Shown here: piece after piece, positions 45,691 to 56,782 of the stretch
Layout: every line of letters starts with the position of its first letter
Numbering within the stretch: the stretch's first letter is position 1
Assembly (NCBI GenBank): GCA_963575645.1
Contig: OY754466.1
Location: 4,690,001 to 4,754,000 of the forward strand
DNA from: Xanthostigma xanthostigma
Lineage: Eukaryota; Arthropoda; Insecta; Raphidioptera; Raphidiidae
Length of the DNA: 64,000 bases
Reading direction: 5' to 3'
Made by a program: the position numbers and the translations under genes
Notes under the pieces: generated by a model
The model's input: only the letters and a program-made list of their open reading frames with translations
What the model was told of the DNA's origin: nothing
Databases searched by the model: none

Positions 45691-46770
45691 ATTATTCGTT
45701 GCTTAAGCTACAAGAGGAATAAAATTATTGTTGTAGGTCGGTACCAAAATATCAATTTTTTTGAACAATATGTAGTTTTGCACAGGTACACTAGTATTTT
45801 TTAATTCTCAAAGTAGGTAACTAAGCGGTAGCACAATAAAATTTATATTATAAATATTTTTGGGTACGTGTGGGACTTATAAACATTTTGATAACCGCAG
45901 AACATGTCTGACTCTTTCATTGGTGCTTTGATACCAGTGGCTTGTTCCTCTTTAAATAAACATAAAATTACTTTTTCACTCAAGCCTTTTCTAGTTTAAC
46001 CTTTAAAAACAAAAATAAACAGAAACAAGTTGAAAATCTAAAACTGAGAATTGAGAACAAAACACATACGGAAAAAACAAATGATAAAACTTACTGAACT
46101 GGCAATAAACAGTTGAAAATACGAGTGTCTAGAAGTTAAAGATGCTTTCAAATGTGTTTACCTGAAACAAACAAAAAAAAATTACATTAGACGCCTGAAA
46201 ATATGTTTTATAGGTTATAAAAGTTGGTTCATCTGAGTAGAATTTAGTTTAAAAGATATTTTTAAAGATTTCCGTGTTCTAGAAGTCGTATTAAATTTAA
46301 AAGTTATTATTGTTATTATATTATTATTCCACTTTTACTACCAATGCAACTTAAAGTTGCTTTAAGCTGACTCACTTTAGAAACTTGAACTATCCTTCTA
46401 TTGTCTCAGAGAGAAAAGATCAAAACAGTAATATTTTATAGTCAACTAAATTTTTTTGGACGTCCAGTTTTCAAGTAATTAATTATTATAAATGTGATTT
46501 TTAAGACAATTATAAATGCGAGAATGCACAAAATTAAAATTAAATCAACTTTTTGAAAAACTTTTTATTCGCAGGTTTGAGTCTTTTAGAAAACGAAAAA
46601 ATTATAATGATAAAAATTGCACGCGTGTAGTTTTTTGGGGAAATGTCGAAACAACTGTGTTACTTGTCAGTCATGTTTAAACTATATCTGTCTCTGTCAA
46701 ACATATACGAAATACATATATCGCTGTCGTCAAATTATGTCTAATGCTTTAGTTATTTTATATTTTACTA
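45691..46770. other. No supported gene
   Basis: AT-rich DNA with no recognised coding or element boundary. Confidence 0.4.
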
Positions 46771-47375
46771 GCGGTCCCGCCCGGTTTCACCCGGGTGTAA
46801 AAGAACGAATGGGGAAGGGAGGAACATGAGTACACACATTCATCTTAGTTTACCGAGATGAATGTTGTGTCCAAATTTCATGATGATCGGAGTTACCGTT
46901 CAAAAGCTTTTGTCAATAAAAAGCAGTATTTATACTTTTTTAAACTAATATTTTTTTTTAATTAATTTAATAAAATTAAAATAAATTTAAATGTAAGCCT
47001 TAGAAGAAAGCAATGTAGAAAGTAAAAAAAAAATAAAAATATTTTCGCCCAACGTGGGGCTCGAACCCACGACCCTGATATTGACAGTCGCATGCTCTAC
47101 CGATTGAGCTATACGACGTTGTGTACTCATAACGCTAATATGAGTATATTTAGTTAGTGCATTTCACCTGAATAGAAGCTTATTTTTGAGATACATTTTG
47201 CAACATTTTTCATTATTGGTAGTAGCGTGATATTATATAGCCTATAGCCTTCCTCGATAAATGGGCTATCCAACAAAAAAAAATTTTTTTTCAATTTGAA
47301 CCAGTAGTTCCTGAAATTAGCGCGTTCAAACAAACAAACAAACAAACTCTTTAGCTTTATATATTGGTAGATATA
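46771..47375 (+). mobile_element. Interspersed repeat with embedded tRNA-Lys-like sequence
   Basis: It starts ACTAGCGGTCCCGCCCGG followed by TTTCACCCGGGTG, a head common in insect interspersed repeats, and ends GTTCAAACAAACAAACAAAC, TTTATATATTGGTAGATATA. Inside, a minus-strand tRNA-Lys-like block lies at 47047-47119. Fragments of the same family occur at 2745-2850 and 42098-42160. A similar head is at 53800. It is non-coding. SINE-like or Helitron-like origins are both open. Confidence 0.6.
47047..47119 (-). pseudogene. tRNA-Lys-like pseudogene
   Basis: On the minus strand the 3' half (variable loop, T arm GTGGGTTCGAGCCCCAC, acceptor GTTGGGCG) matches the standard animal tRNA-Lys, as does the D arm TAGCTCAATCGGTAGAGC. 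The acceptor 5' strand (CGTCGTA) no longer pairs, and the anticodon stem has two mismatches, giving a loop reading CTGTCAA. A and B boxes are good. It is a tRNA-derived sequence and not a working tRNA. Confidence 0.75.
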
Positions 47376-47869
47376 GATTAAAAAATAAAATTTAGAAATA
47401 CTTCTTGAAAACAAATTTATTAAAATTAGTTTGGGAATTAATATTTTGCTTGACTCCTTCCTTCGTGACTAATCTTGTGTGATATTAATAAAACTTAAAA
47501 AATATTGATTTTTTTGCTTTACCCCCTAGAAAAAAAATATGCAAGCTCTTGTTACTAGTACTGTGTTAGGCTAATAAAGCATCTAATAAAGCATCTGCCT
47601 CATTGTCATAAAAACTGGTAAAAGTATTAAAACGTTTCAGTCTATTCCGTTAAAATAAAATTATTCAACGAGCCGTCACTGAAGCTTTTATAATAACAAG
47701 TTGAATTGCTGAAGTAGGTTTATAAGCACCTTGATATGAAGCACGTACGTCGAAGAGGCTACCATAGATAAAAAACATAGCAAGAACATTTCAATACTGC
47801 ATTCTGTGACATCTGTTATTAAGTAATGTAAACTAAATTTGCAGCGAACTGAACATAATGTTATTATCT
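47376..47869. other. No supported gene
   Basis: AT-rich, with a short CATCTAATAAAG duplication near 47578. Confidence 0.35.
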
Positions 47870-48172
47870 CTCTATAGTGCTAGCAAAGATCGGGAGAAAG
47901 ACTTAAACACTACGGTGCAGACATATATACGTCTGTTTCACTTAAATACTCTGAGTCTTGTGCGCATGTCCGTGAATGGATGCTCGTCAGTTGCAGCGTC
48001 AAGGGAGGTGGCTTACTCTATTCCACTTACTAATTGCCCCACTACAACCGCGACACTTGCGCACAACGGGTCAAGTAAAAGAAAGAGATAGAAAACAGTA
48101 ATTTGCTGTCTCACTTCATGGACCACGCTTCCACTTACGGCCACTAGCAATATAGAAGTTATTAAATATATG
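47870..48172 (+). repeat. Repeat 'T2', copy 2
   Basis: Inverse copy of 33511-33840 with GATCGGGAGAAAGACTTAAA, CGCACAACGGGTCAAGTAAA and CTTACGGCCACTAGCAATAT. It joins directly to a T1 array at 48177, mirroring the T1/T2 junction at 32480-32580. Confidence 0.75.
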
Positions 48173-48176
48173 GTAT

Positions 48177-50475
48177 ATACTTTTATTCTATACTAAGCAT
48201 AGGAATAAAATCGCAATCGAACCATTAAGGTGCAAACATATACTTCTGTCTTTTTTTAAGCCATAAGCATTGGCGTATACAGAAGGGCAAAACAAGACGG
48301 GAGACCCGGCTTAAGAAATTTCTAATTTGCCCCCGCCTGAGACAAAAGCTGGGTACGTCCATGTTAACGTCATATAGAATAAGACAAAGTTATTGATACA
48401 AAGATACTTTATTCAGATTGAATACAAGTACATCAACCAATCCTATCATCGGAGAAATCAGGGAATTACATCGAAGAAAGAGACGCAGATATATTTTCGA
48501 TACGCTTTGTTGCCTTCACTCACCGCACATTGAGTAGATAGACAATGATTGATATAATAGTGAATTAATTAATATATGTATACAGGGGTCCCATTAAGAA
48601 TGGGACATAGAACAACCGCAGATTCTCCAATTCAAAATAAAACGATTAAGCGAAATATGCTTAGATAAAATGTTACTCGCTCTACCAGTGGCGTACGGCA
48701 GGAGTAAGTAATGCTTGTACCCCTTCTAAATGTTACGCCACTGTCTAAATTTTAATTTTGACTATAATTTTAATTTTTTTGATATTTTCTAAGTCAATAA
48801 TGTACACTTGTTAGTTTGTTGTAAAGTCATTGGTTTTCGAGATATTCGCAGTTAAAGATAGATAGACATGTACTTTTTATTTGTATTATTATTAATAATA
48901 TTCATTTTTACAATTTTGTCTTAAAAAAACTGCGAATATCTCGAAAAACCAATGACTTTACAACAAACTAACAAGTGTACATTATTGACTTAGAAAATAT
49001 CAAAAAAATTAAAATTATAGTCAAAATTAAAATTTAGACAAGGGCGTAACATTTAGAAGGGGTACAAGCATTACTTACTCCTACCGTACGCCACTGGTAG
49101 AGCGTACTGAACTAATTTTTTTATTGTTAGGTGCATTTTATGATATTTAACAAGTGTGCCGATTTGAGTAAAATTATACGGTGTATTAAAAAAATTATGA
49201 ACATTAATAATTTTTCAGTTTTCAACTTCAACACCCCGTATTTCGGAAACGAGTAACATTTTATCTAAGCATATTTCGCTTAATCGTTTTATTTTGAATT
49301 GGAGAATCTGCGGTTGTTCTATGTCCCATTCTTAATGGGACAGCCTGTATATACTTCAATTATGTCAGCCATGCTAGATGAGATTAGCTCGGAAAAGTTA
49401 CGAATCGGTATTCTAGGTTCTCCTGATTGTCTATGATAGATTTAAACGTCAGAAATGGTTGCACCGTTCACCACCATCTACCTGCATTATAAGTGCATAT
49501 AAATGTAAAACATATTTCTATATGATTACATCATATACTTTTATTCTATATTGAGCATAGAAATAAAATCGCAATCGAACTATTAGGGTGCAAACAATAT
49601 ACTTCTGTCTTTTTTACGCCGTAAGCACTGGCGTATCCAGGAGAGCAAAACAAGCACGGGGGACCAGGCTTAAGAAATTTCTAATTTGTCCCTTCCTGGG
49701 CCAAAAGCTGGGTAGGCCCATGTTTACGTCATAGAAAAAGACAAAGTTTTTGAAACAGAGATACTTTATTCCGATTGAATGCAAGTATATCAACCAATCA
49801 TATCATCGGAGAAATCAGGAAATTACATCGAAGAAAGAGACGCAGATATATTTTCGATACGCTTTGTTGCCTTCACTCACTGCACATTGAGTAGATAGAC
49901 AATGATTCATATAATAGTAAATTATTAAACATAATATAATGTATATCTTCATTTATGCCAGCCATGCTAGATAAGATTAGCTCGGAACAGTTACGAATCG
50001 GTATTCTAGGTTCTCATGATTGTCTATGATAGATTTAAACGTCAGAAATGGTTGCACCGTTCACCACCATCTACCTGCATTATAAGTGCATATAAATGTA
50101 AAACATATTTCTATATGATTACATCATATTACTTTTATTCTATATTGAGCATAGAAATAAAATCGCAATCGAACTAGTACTTCTGTCTTTTTTACGCCGT
50201 AAGCACTGGCGTATCCAGGAGAGCACAGCAAGCACGGGGGACCAGGCTTAGAAATTTCTAATTTGTCCCCTCCTGGGCCAAAAGCTGGGTAGGCCCATGT
50301 TTACGTCATAGAAAAACATAATATTGAAACAAAGATACTTTATTCAGATTGAATGCAAGTACATCATCGAAGAAATCAAGGAATTACATCGAAGAAAGAG
50401 ACGCAGATATATTTTCGATACCGCACATTGAGTAGATAGGCAATGATTCATATAGTTAATTAATAGATATATGGA
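48177..50475 (+). repeat. Tandem array of T1-derived ~585-bp units, about 2.6 copies
   Basis: Units start at the T1 terminus (GAATAAAATCGCAATCGAAC) near 48177, 49543 and 50128. Each runs through GACGCAGATATATTTTCGAT and GCCAGCCATGCTAGATAAGA to GATTACATCATA. The first unit is lengthened by the mariner palindrome at 48583-49347. The third ends after ATTAATAGATATATGG, like the centre of 26381-27030. Array growth therefore began from half of a foldback element. Confidence 0.8.
48583..49347. mobile_element. Mariner-type palindromic element, deleted copy
   Basis: CAGGGGTCCCATTAAGAATG and the inverse end GGGACAGCCTG are flanked by TA (48581-48582, 49348-49349). It matches 32595-33506, except that ~155 bp is missing from the left arm, between GTTACTCG and CTCTACCAG. 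Flanking T1 sequence continues on both sides as in the 49543 unit, proving insertion into the array. Confidence 0.85.
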
Positions 50476-50696
50476 TTACATAATACGCACTGCAGTGGTC
50501 TTGCACTCTGAATAGTCAAGTTTTATTTATTCTTGCGTAACTTACAAATTTTGTTCAACCGATGTGGCAGCCATACTTGCTTATATAATAATAATACGAA
50601 ATGGCTTTGAGAGTTTTTTACAAAAGAACCATTAACTCGTACAGTTTCACAAAAAAAAATAGTATGCGAGTAATTTAAACATCATACAGTATAGAA

Positions 50697-50940
50697 CCTC
50701 TTTAAGTCGAGCTTCGATAAGTCGAAAACTTCCAAAACTCGAAAAAAAGTTTTGTTTCCTTGCCTTCAAGCTCCAAAACCTCCATTACTAGAAGTCTCGA
50801 CCTTCTATATGTCGAAATAATTGCGGTACATACTTTTCCTCCATAACTCGAAAAAATAAATGGACCTCTGTATCTCGAACATAGCAAGTCAGAATGAATC
50901 TTAACCTCTACAAGTCGAATATTTCCTTACAAAATCCGTT
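50697..50940. mobile_element. Tigger/pogo-like end with repeated CCTCNNNAAGTCGAA motifs
   Basis: TA followed by CAGTATAGAACCTCTTTAAG is a pogo-type start. Over ~220 bp at least six imperfect 16-18-bp units recur with the pattern CCTCnnTAAGTCGAA (for example CTTCGATAAGTCGAA, CCTCCATAACTCGAA, CCTCTGTATCTCGAA, CCTCTACAAGTCGAA). No matching right end was found, so the element is partial. Confidence 0.6.
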
Positions 50941-51397
50941 ATCAATTTATTTCTCATATACACGGTATAATAATTACTTTTAATAATTTACACGTCATGT
51001 ATTGATTGCGATAGAATTTACACAGACGGTTTTGGTTGCAGTCGTATCGCGATTGCGTAGATGTGTAGACAGCTTTATGAATCTGCCGAAAACCCGAAAT
51101 TAAAATATTTAGCGAATTTAAACGCCTCAAATGCTCAACACAAATGGCTCTAACAAGAGAGAGGCATTCAGATATTTTACACAAAGTAATTAATTAACAC
51201 AATTTTATGTGACAATTAATCAAATATTTCGGAACAGTTCGACAAAAACGTCGGTAACCTAGCATTATAAATGATAATTTGAAATTTATTTCATAATTGT
51301 CGACAGTGAATGAGTTACATTAAATTTAAAAAAACTGAATGCCTCTGAAACAGTTGACTTTGAAGTTTTGGCGTCATTCGATGTGTATATATCTATA
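50941..51397. other. No supported gene
   Basis: The minus-strand frame at 50954-51184 has no recognised motif. Confidence 0.35.
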
Positions 51398-51614
51398 TGT
51401 TACGGTCAATGTCCGGAATCCGGACAATGCCCGAGCCACATCGGGCAATGTCCGAAATCGGACAAGGTTAAAAAAATAGATTTTTTATAAACATGGAACG
51501 CTGACAGTTGATTGTATCTTTATCATGATACGTTATCATTAACTCTTTGTGGAATTGAAGAATAAATTTTTCAGCTTTCTATTACAATTATTTATGATTG
51601 AAAGCACGTATAAT
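51398..51614 (+). mobile_element. TGTTAC-family element, left part only
   Basis: TGTTACGGTCAATGTCCGG, CATCGGGCAATGTCCGAAAT and then AACGCTGACAG(T)TTGATTG match the full family. It breaks off after GATTGAAAGCACGTATAA, near the family palindrome centre. Confidence 0.8.
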
Positions 51615-51756
51615 TTATTTCGACACATTTTATTTATTTTAATGAATAAAAAAATACAAAAAGGCATTACTAATATAAATAATTATATTTTTTATATGAA
51701 ATGAGCAATAAACAATATATCTCACTGCATTAAACAGAACTCACATTTATTTCGGA

Positions 51757-51985
51757 CATCCATGGCCGATTACCTATCAAACTCCTATGCTCAGAATTTG
51801 CCTACTTTATCCTAATGTCCTAAAATTCCTTCATTCGCCCATTGTTATTAATTAAGTGGAAGTTTAAAAATGTAGAAAATAACGGGAAGTATGATACATG
51901 GAAAATAGTAATGGTGCGAACGGCGTCTGTTATGACATAAAATCGAGAAACGGACGTTAAACGCATTATTATTATTATTTATTTA
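51757..51985 (+). mobile_element. 5'-truncated SINE
   Basis: Matches the 3' ~230 bp of the SINE at 35824-36237 (GGCCGATTACCTATCAAACT to CGGACGTTAAACGCATTATT) with an (ATT)n tail. Only about ten differences. The tRNA head and central block are missing. Confidence 0.9.
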
Positions 51986-52517
51986 ATATTATCTGTAAAA
52001 ATTGATAAATACATTTGACTCAGATTTTTTTTTATTTTTTATACCAGGAGCTTTAGATCCATCTCCCAATATTTTCAGATAGTCTGGATACCCAAATGGA
52101 GCTGAGCACTGAGCAGTGACAAAAACATTTTTTATCGCTCGCGAAACGCGGATACAGACTAGTACTGAACATTATAAGAATTCAAGTAACGGTCAACCTT
52201 TACGAAGTCAAAGAGTTCAAAAAAACATTTTAAAGTTGTATTTTTCTTAGACGTTCAATATTCTTTTATAATAATAAATCACAGCTATTATTTAAAAGAA
52301 ATAAGGTCAAGTGATTTTAACAAGTTGGCATGGAGTAAAAAAGTTTTTAGTTCAAACTTTGCATAGTTATTTTCAATTTTCATAACTATTTACAGACTTA
52401 CTTAACAATGGAAAATTTAAAGCAAAGAAGTTTTTCTTTTCTTTATTTTTATCCATAGTTCCTATTTTAATTTGTGGCAAGAAGCAGACGTCTTCGTGGC
52501 GAACTTTGCAATATATA
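51986..52517. other. No supported gene
   Basis: AT-rich spacer, no feature recognised. Confidence 0.35.
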
Positions 52518-52826
52518 TGTTACGGTCAATGTCCGGAATCCGGGCAATGTCCGAAATCGGACAAGGTTCAAGAAATTTTTTATAAACATGAAACGCTGAC
52601 ATTTGATTGAATCTTTATCATGATAAGTTATCATTAACCCTTTATGGAATTTTTATCACTGATATCAACTATTGAAGAATATATTTTTATACGTGTTTTC
52701 AATCATCAATAATTGTAATAGAAAGCTGAAAAATATATTCTTCAATAGTTGATATCAGTGATAAAAATTCCATAAAGGGTTAAATATATCTTATCATGAT
52801 AAAGATACAATCAAATGTCAGCATAT
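52518..52826 (+). mobile_element. TGTTAC-family element, left part with full palindrome centre
   Basis: It starts TGTTACGGTCAATGTCCGG and includes the complete ~110-bp central palindrome (ACTGATATCAACTATTGAAG and inverse). It stops at AATGTCAGC before the right arm. 53598-53757 supplies a right arm of the same family, with the central part partly duplicated. Confidence 0.8.
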
Positions 52827-52984
52827 ATTAGAAATCGTGTCCATCGAGACAATTATTAATAAGAATCGCAGGATTGTGGACAAAAAGTTCTTCATTCAGT
52901 GTACGACGTTTCGTCTATAAATTTAGACTTTTTCAAGTACAATTAATGTGAAAAATTAAAACATTATTGTTTAAATTTTTCACA

Positions 52985-53597
52985 TTACGTAACTTATTAT
53001 TTTTTTCAAAAAGTTGTAAGTTTTTTCAGGAATTTTTTTCAAAAAATTCGTCTAAAGCAGTGTTTTTCAACCTTTTTCATGATGCGACCCCCCTGGTATG
53101 AAAAAATATTTCGCGACCCCCCGATCCTTCGCTTTTTTATCATGTATGTATGTGTATGTTACAGTGTTACAAATATTCATTCCATACGACGTTTTTATAC
53201 GTCTCCATAATTAGGATTCGGATATAAGTACATAATATAGTACGTAAAACACATTATTTTACAATTATGTAAATACATCGAATACGTATATCCTTTTGTT
53301 AAAATTCTCTTACTTAATAAATCAATCTTTTTAATCTTTATTGTTTTTTTACTAAAATTCTCTCGACCTCTGGCGACCCCCCTACAGAAGCTTCGCGACC
53401 CCCCAGGGGGTCGCGACCCACAGGTTGAAAAACACTGGTCTAAAGGATCTGTAGTCTGATTCTTTGTCTTTAATTTGGCGTTTACCAGAACCCTCTAGCT
53501 TTAAAAATAGCATCGGGAGAGCGCGAACCGTTTTTGGCGAGGGGAAAAGATTTGAGATGAAGCGTGCAGGGGTATTTGCAGGGACGAATACTCTTAA
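52985..53597. mobile_element. Half copy of the 43229-type foldback, interrupted by a hAT
   Basis: From ATTACGTAACTTATTATTTT to GACGAATACTCTTA it matches the loop and right arm of 43229-43654. A 380-bp hAT sits at 53058-53437. The left arm is missing. Confidence 0.85.
53058..53437. mobile_element. hAT MITE with perfect 8-bp TSD
   Basis: It starts CAGTGTTTTTCAACC and ends GGTTGAAAAACACTG, with CGCGACCCCCC/GGGGGGTCGCG-type blocks near each end. The 8-mer GTCTAAAG flanks both sides (53050-53057, 53438-53445). The host sequence without the insert is seen at about 43494. Non-coding, ~380 bp, recent. Confidence 0.95.
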
Positions 53598-53757
53598 TAG
53601 TTGATATCAGTGATAAAAATTCCATAAAGGGTTAATGATAACTTATCATGATAAAGATACAATCAAATGTCAGCGTTTCATGTTTATAAAAAATCTATTT
53701 TTTGAACCTTGTTCGATTTTGGACATTGCCCGATGTGGCTCGATATTGACCATAACA
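53598..53757 (+). mobile_element. TGTTAC-family element, right part
   Basis: Runs from ATAGTTGATATCAGTGATAA through GATACAATCAAATGTCAGCG to TATTGACCATAACA, the inverse of the family's left end. Confidence 0.8.
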
Positions 53758-53921
53758 TACATTTGAAAAAATGTTAACGTAAGCTATTTTTATTGATGAC
53801 TAGCTTTTTCCCACCGTTTCACTCGCGTGAATATCTCAAGATTTTCTATAATCTATATTTATCAGACAACCGGAAGTTTTAGGGTTGATCAATAGGTCAA
53901 CCTGTTTCCGCATTTTACTTT

Positions 53922-54620
53922 AACAAAAAAGTTACTTTTTAATAATGTCAAAATATTAAAAATACATTAGTTATAATCGTATCAATTATTTTGGGCTGCC
54001 CGTTTGATGACCGTTGAGGTCTATCACTCAAAACAGATTTCAATGTTATTTTATATTTCTTTACTTAATTCGGCTATAAAAAATACGAAAAATTTACACA
54101 TTACCAAGATTAAAGCATTTTATTAGAGAATTTTTTTGACGCTATTGGATTTTTCATATAAAGCTTCATTTACAAGATACGGCATGAAAATATGTTTTTT
54201 ATCAGAATTTCGGATCTTTTATTTAATATTCCAATAAAACTTATTTTTTTTAACAAAAAAGTTCCTTTCCAATTATGTCAAAATATTGAAAATACACGAG
54301 TTATAAAAGATTTTATTATTTCGGGTTACTCGCCTGATGAGTCGTTGAAGTCTTTCACTCTATACAGATTTCAATGTTAATATATATTTTTTTACCTAAC
54401 TCGCCTATAAAGGAAAATACGAAAAATGTACACCTTAACAAAATTGAAGCATTTTATAGAAGAAAATTTTTGGCGCTAATGAATTTTTCATATAAAGCTT
54501 CGTTTACAAGATGCAGCAAGAAAATATGTTTTTTACCGACATTTCGTACCTATTTATTATTTAATATTTCAATAAAACTTATTTTTTTAACAAAAAAAGT
54601 TCTTTTTCAAAATTCTTAAA
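53922..54620. repeat. Diverged ~330-bp tandem duplication, two units plus a partial
   Basis: AACAAAAAAGTT starts units at 53922 and 54252, and a partial at 54589. Shared blocks include CAGATTTCAATGTTA, AATACGAAAAAT, GAAAATATGTTTTTTA and TCATATAAAGCTTC. Identity is moderate (by eye ~75%). The upstream head at 53798 (GACTAGCTTTTTCCCACCG) resembles the start of the repeat at 46771, so this may be an interspersed repeat with internal duplication. Confidence 0.75.
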
Positions 54621-55050
54621 TAGCATGAGCTGTAAACATTTTTAGAAACTCCTTATTATGTTTTTATAACCTTCTTGTATTATAAACGCTATAATATCAA
54701 TTTGTTGTAACGTATTAGCAAAAAGTGTTATTTTCAGTTTTTATTATTGTCCCCGCCCCTAAAAACCTTTTAATTTGAAATTATGAGCATGATCAACCTA
54801 AATTATACATAATGTTTCCGGAAATACCAGTTTTAATACTTGTAGGGTCATTTAAGTGGTGCTAATGAATTCTTGATGAATCCGTTTGACCTAGTTTTAT
54901 TGCTTTAAGCCGACTTCTACCAGAAAAAGGTACAGCTAACTTACCGTAATTAAGGAAATGCTGTAAACATTAACTTTAAACCTTTCCAAAATTAATCTCT
55001 TGGTTCCTGATATTACCTAATCTTAAAAAGCGTAGGTACCAGAAGGAACA
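54621..55050. other. Upstream region of the putative promoter
   Basis: No transposon ends or coding were recognised. It could hold regulatory sequence for the SIAH gene. Confidence 0.35.
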
Positions 55051-55052
55051 GG

Positions 55053-55086
55053 TATATAAGGTGATAAGAATGATTTCATATCAGTC
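55053..55086 (+). promoter_or_regulatory. Putative core promoter of the tandem-SIAH gene
   Basis: TATATAAG at 55053-55060 lies 30 bp upstream of TCAGTC at 55081-55086, which matches the arthropod initiator (TCAGT, A as +1 at 55083). TATA at -30/-31 with an Inr is the canonical Pol II core arrangement. The distance to the CDS requires a 5' intron, for which good donor and acceptor sites exist. Which gene it serves is inferred. Confidence 0.55.
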
Positions 55087-55244
55087 ACATCGAAACCTTG
55101 TCTTGGTGTGAACATCAGTTAGTTGTAATTAAATAGTTGTTTAGCGTCTATAATCTAGACTACAGACTACAGTGTGGATATCCAGAGGTGATTGAGAAAA
55201 TATTATCGAAAGAAATAATTTTCATTCTACGGATTTACGTAAAA
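55083..55244 (+). other. Putative non-coding exon 1 of the tandem-SIAH gene
   Basis: From the initiator A to a GTAAGT donor at 55245-55250 the 162-bp stretch contains no ATG, as expected of a clean 5' leader. Spliced to the acceptor at 58310 it would place AAAA directly before ATG, giving an A at -3. The intron would be 55245-58310 (3,066 bp). Confidence 0.5.
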
Positions 55245-55928
55245 GTAAGTAAAAATCAATTGTAATAGTAATTTATGTATCTAGACTGTAATGCATTTTT
55301 TTGACATTATGTTAAACACGCGAGTATTTTAACATAGAAAAGTTTAATATTTAAATAAAGTTGATTGTAGAATAACCGATAATTCAGTAGCCGCGGCAGT
55401 GGAAGATTTTGGTTCGAACAATAAATTTTTCTAATGTTCCATTGTAACGTCAACAACGGGTGTTTCATAATATTATAGCCAATACTATAGTTACGTATTT
55501 GCACTATTTATAAAATAGCTCTCGTTCTAGGTAATTCTGCGATGCATAACGTAAAAAATTAGCTCTCGTAGTGTGTGAAAAATAGTTACAAATACGCTTT
55601 ATTATGAGAATGATTTACTGTTCTGATGTGTCATTGATTAAGTCATCCGCCGCGATAGTGACACTAATTTTTTTCTAATATATAGCATTGTAATTGTAAC
55701 AATGACTGTATTTCTTACAACAACAATAGCAATGACTGTAAAATATAAAAATAATAATATTATGGTAGTTGTCCACTTTAGAACGCTAAAAAAAATTAAA
55801 ATAATTTTTTTCGCATGTTCCTTTATTAGATATAGATATAAAACTTTTCTAACAATATTATTTAATACAAAAATAATTTTGTTATTTTAATTTTCATTTT
55901 TGAAATATTATCCAGAGTGGTCAAAATC

Positions 55929-56782
55929 TAACCCTTAAAAAATATTTTTCCATGGCCGACAGTTAATCTCAAGACATAAAAAAATCAAATGGTATCTTAA
56001 AAAGGAAAGCCAATTCACCTCATTTAAACGTGAAAATGGGCCTATTTTTCCACTATTTTTTTCTTGCCAGAGGTTTATATTTTCATTGTTGGGCCAAATT
56101 CGCCATGGGAACTGATTCTAGTGCTCTCTGGTAGCAGAAAATAAAAGCTGTATATGCTTTAAATAGTTTTAAATTAAAAGCCACATAATTTATTTAGGTG
56201 AAATGGATAATAAATTCGAAATAAATGATATTATTAAGTGTTTGGGTAATTCTAAAAGACATCTAGTAGAAGGAGAACATATGTTTAAAGCACATTATAG
56301 TCAGGAAGCAAGTACGTTTTTCGATTTTTCTTCACTGGTTAGTTCTTTTCTGTTAATATACCTACATCAATTTATTATTTTTTTTTCATTAAATAAAAAA
56401 ATGTTTTTCCATATTCCATAATGATGAAAATTTGTTAACTGTCAGTATGAAATCCTTTTTAACCTAACTAAATCCTAAATTTATATACTTTTTTAAATTT
56501 ATTTGTGGCAATGATATAAATGCATTAGAAACCATACCATGCACAGATCTCAGACAAGAATAAATTCTTTTTCTTTAGTTCACTCATTACAATAAATTGT
56601 CAGATGAAATATATAAAATAAAAGCATATACAGCTTTTATTTTTTGCCACCAGAGAGTACTAGAATCAGTTCCCATGGCGAATTGAGGTGAATTGTCAAT
56701 AAACAAAACGCGCCAAGATTTATTAAAATCGGTTTAGTAGTTCCGGAGATTAACTGTCGGCCATTTGAAAAAATAGCGTTAA
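55929..56782. mobile_element. TIR element inside the putative SIAH intron
   Basis: The outer arms contain ATGGCCGACAGTTAATCTC (about 55952) and its inverse (about 56745). A second inverted block, CGCCATGGGAACTGATTCTA, starts near 56101 and is mirrored near 56660-56680, with AAAGCTGTATATGCTTT nearby on both sides. The outer ends are (C)TAACCCTTAAAAA-like and imperfect. A short ORF (56203) lies between the inner arms. Superfamily unknown. Confidence 0.65.
56203..56421 (+). CDS. 72-aa ORF, possibly a first exon, inside the intronic TIR element
   Basis: An ATG with A at -3 opens MDNKFEINDIIKCLGNSKRH, followed by a charged stretch to about residue 37 that looks protein-like. After a GTACGT (about 56312), a usable splice donor, the frame becomes hydrophobic and low-complexity. 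The first ~37 codons could therefore be a coding exon, with the rest intron read-through. Promoter-like AT-rich DNA precedes it. No family is recognised, and a captured exon or transposon gene fragment are both possible. Confidence 0.3.
   Translation: MDNKFEINDIIKCLGNSKRHLVEGEHMFKAHYSQEASTFFDFSSLVSSFLLIYLHQFIIFFSLNKKMFFHIP

Noticed and set aside
47047-47119. Functional tRNA-Lys gene
   Set aside because: The acceptor stem does not pair, the anticodon stem has mismatches and the anticodon loop does not read a Lys codon. Kept as a pseudogene.
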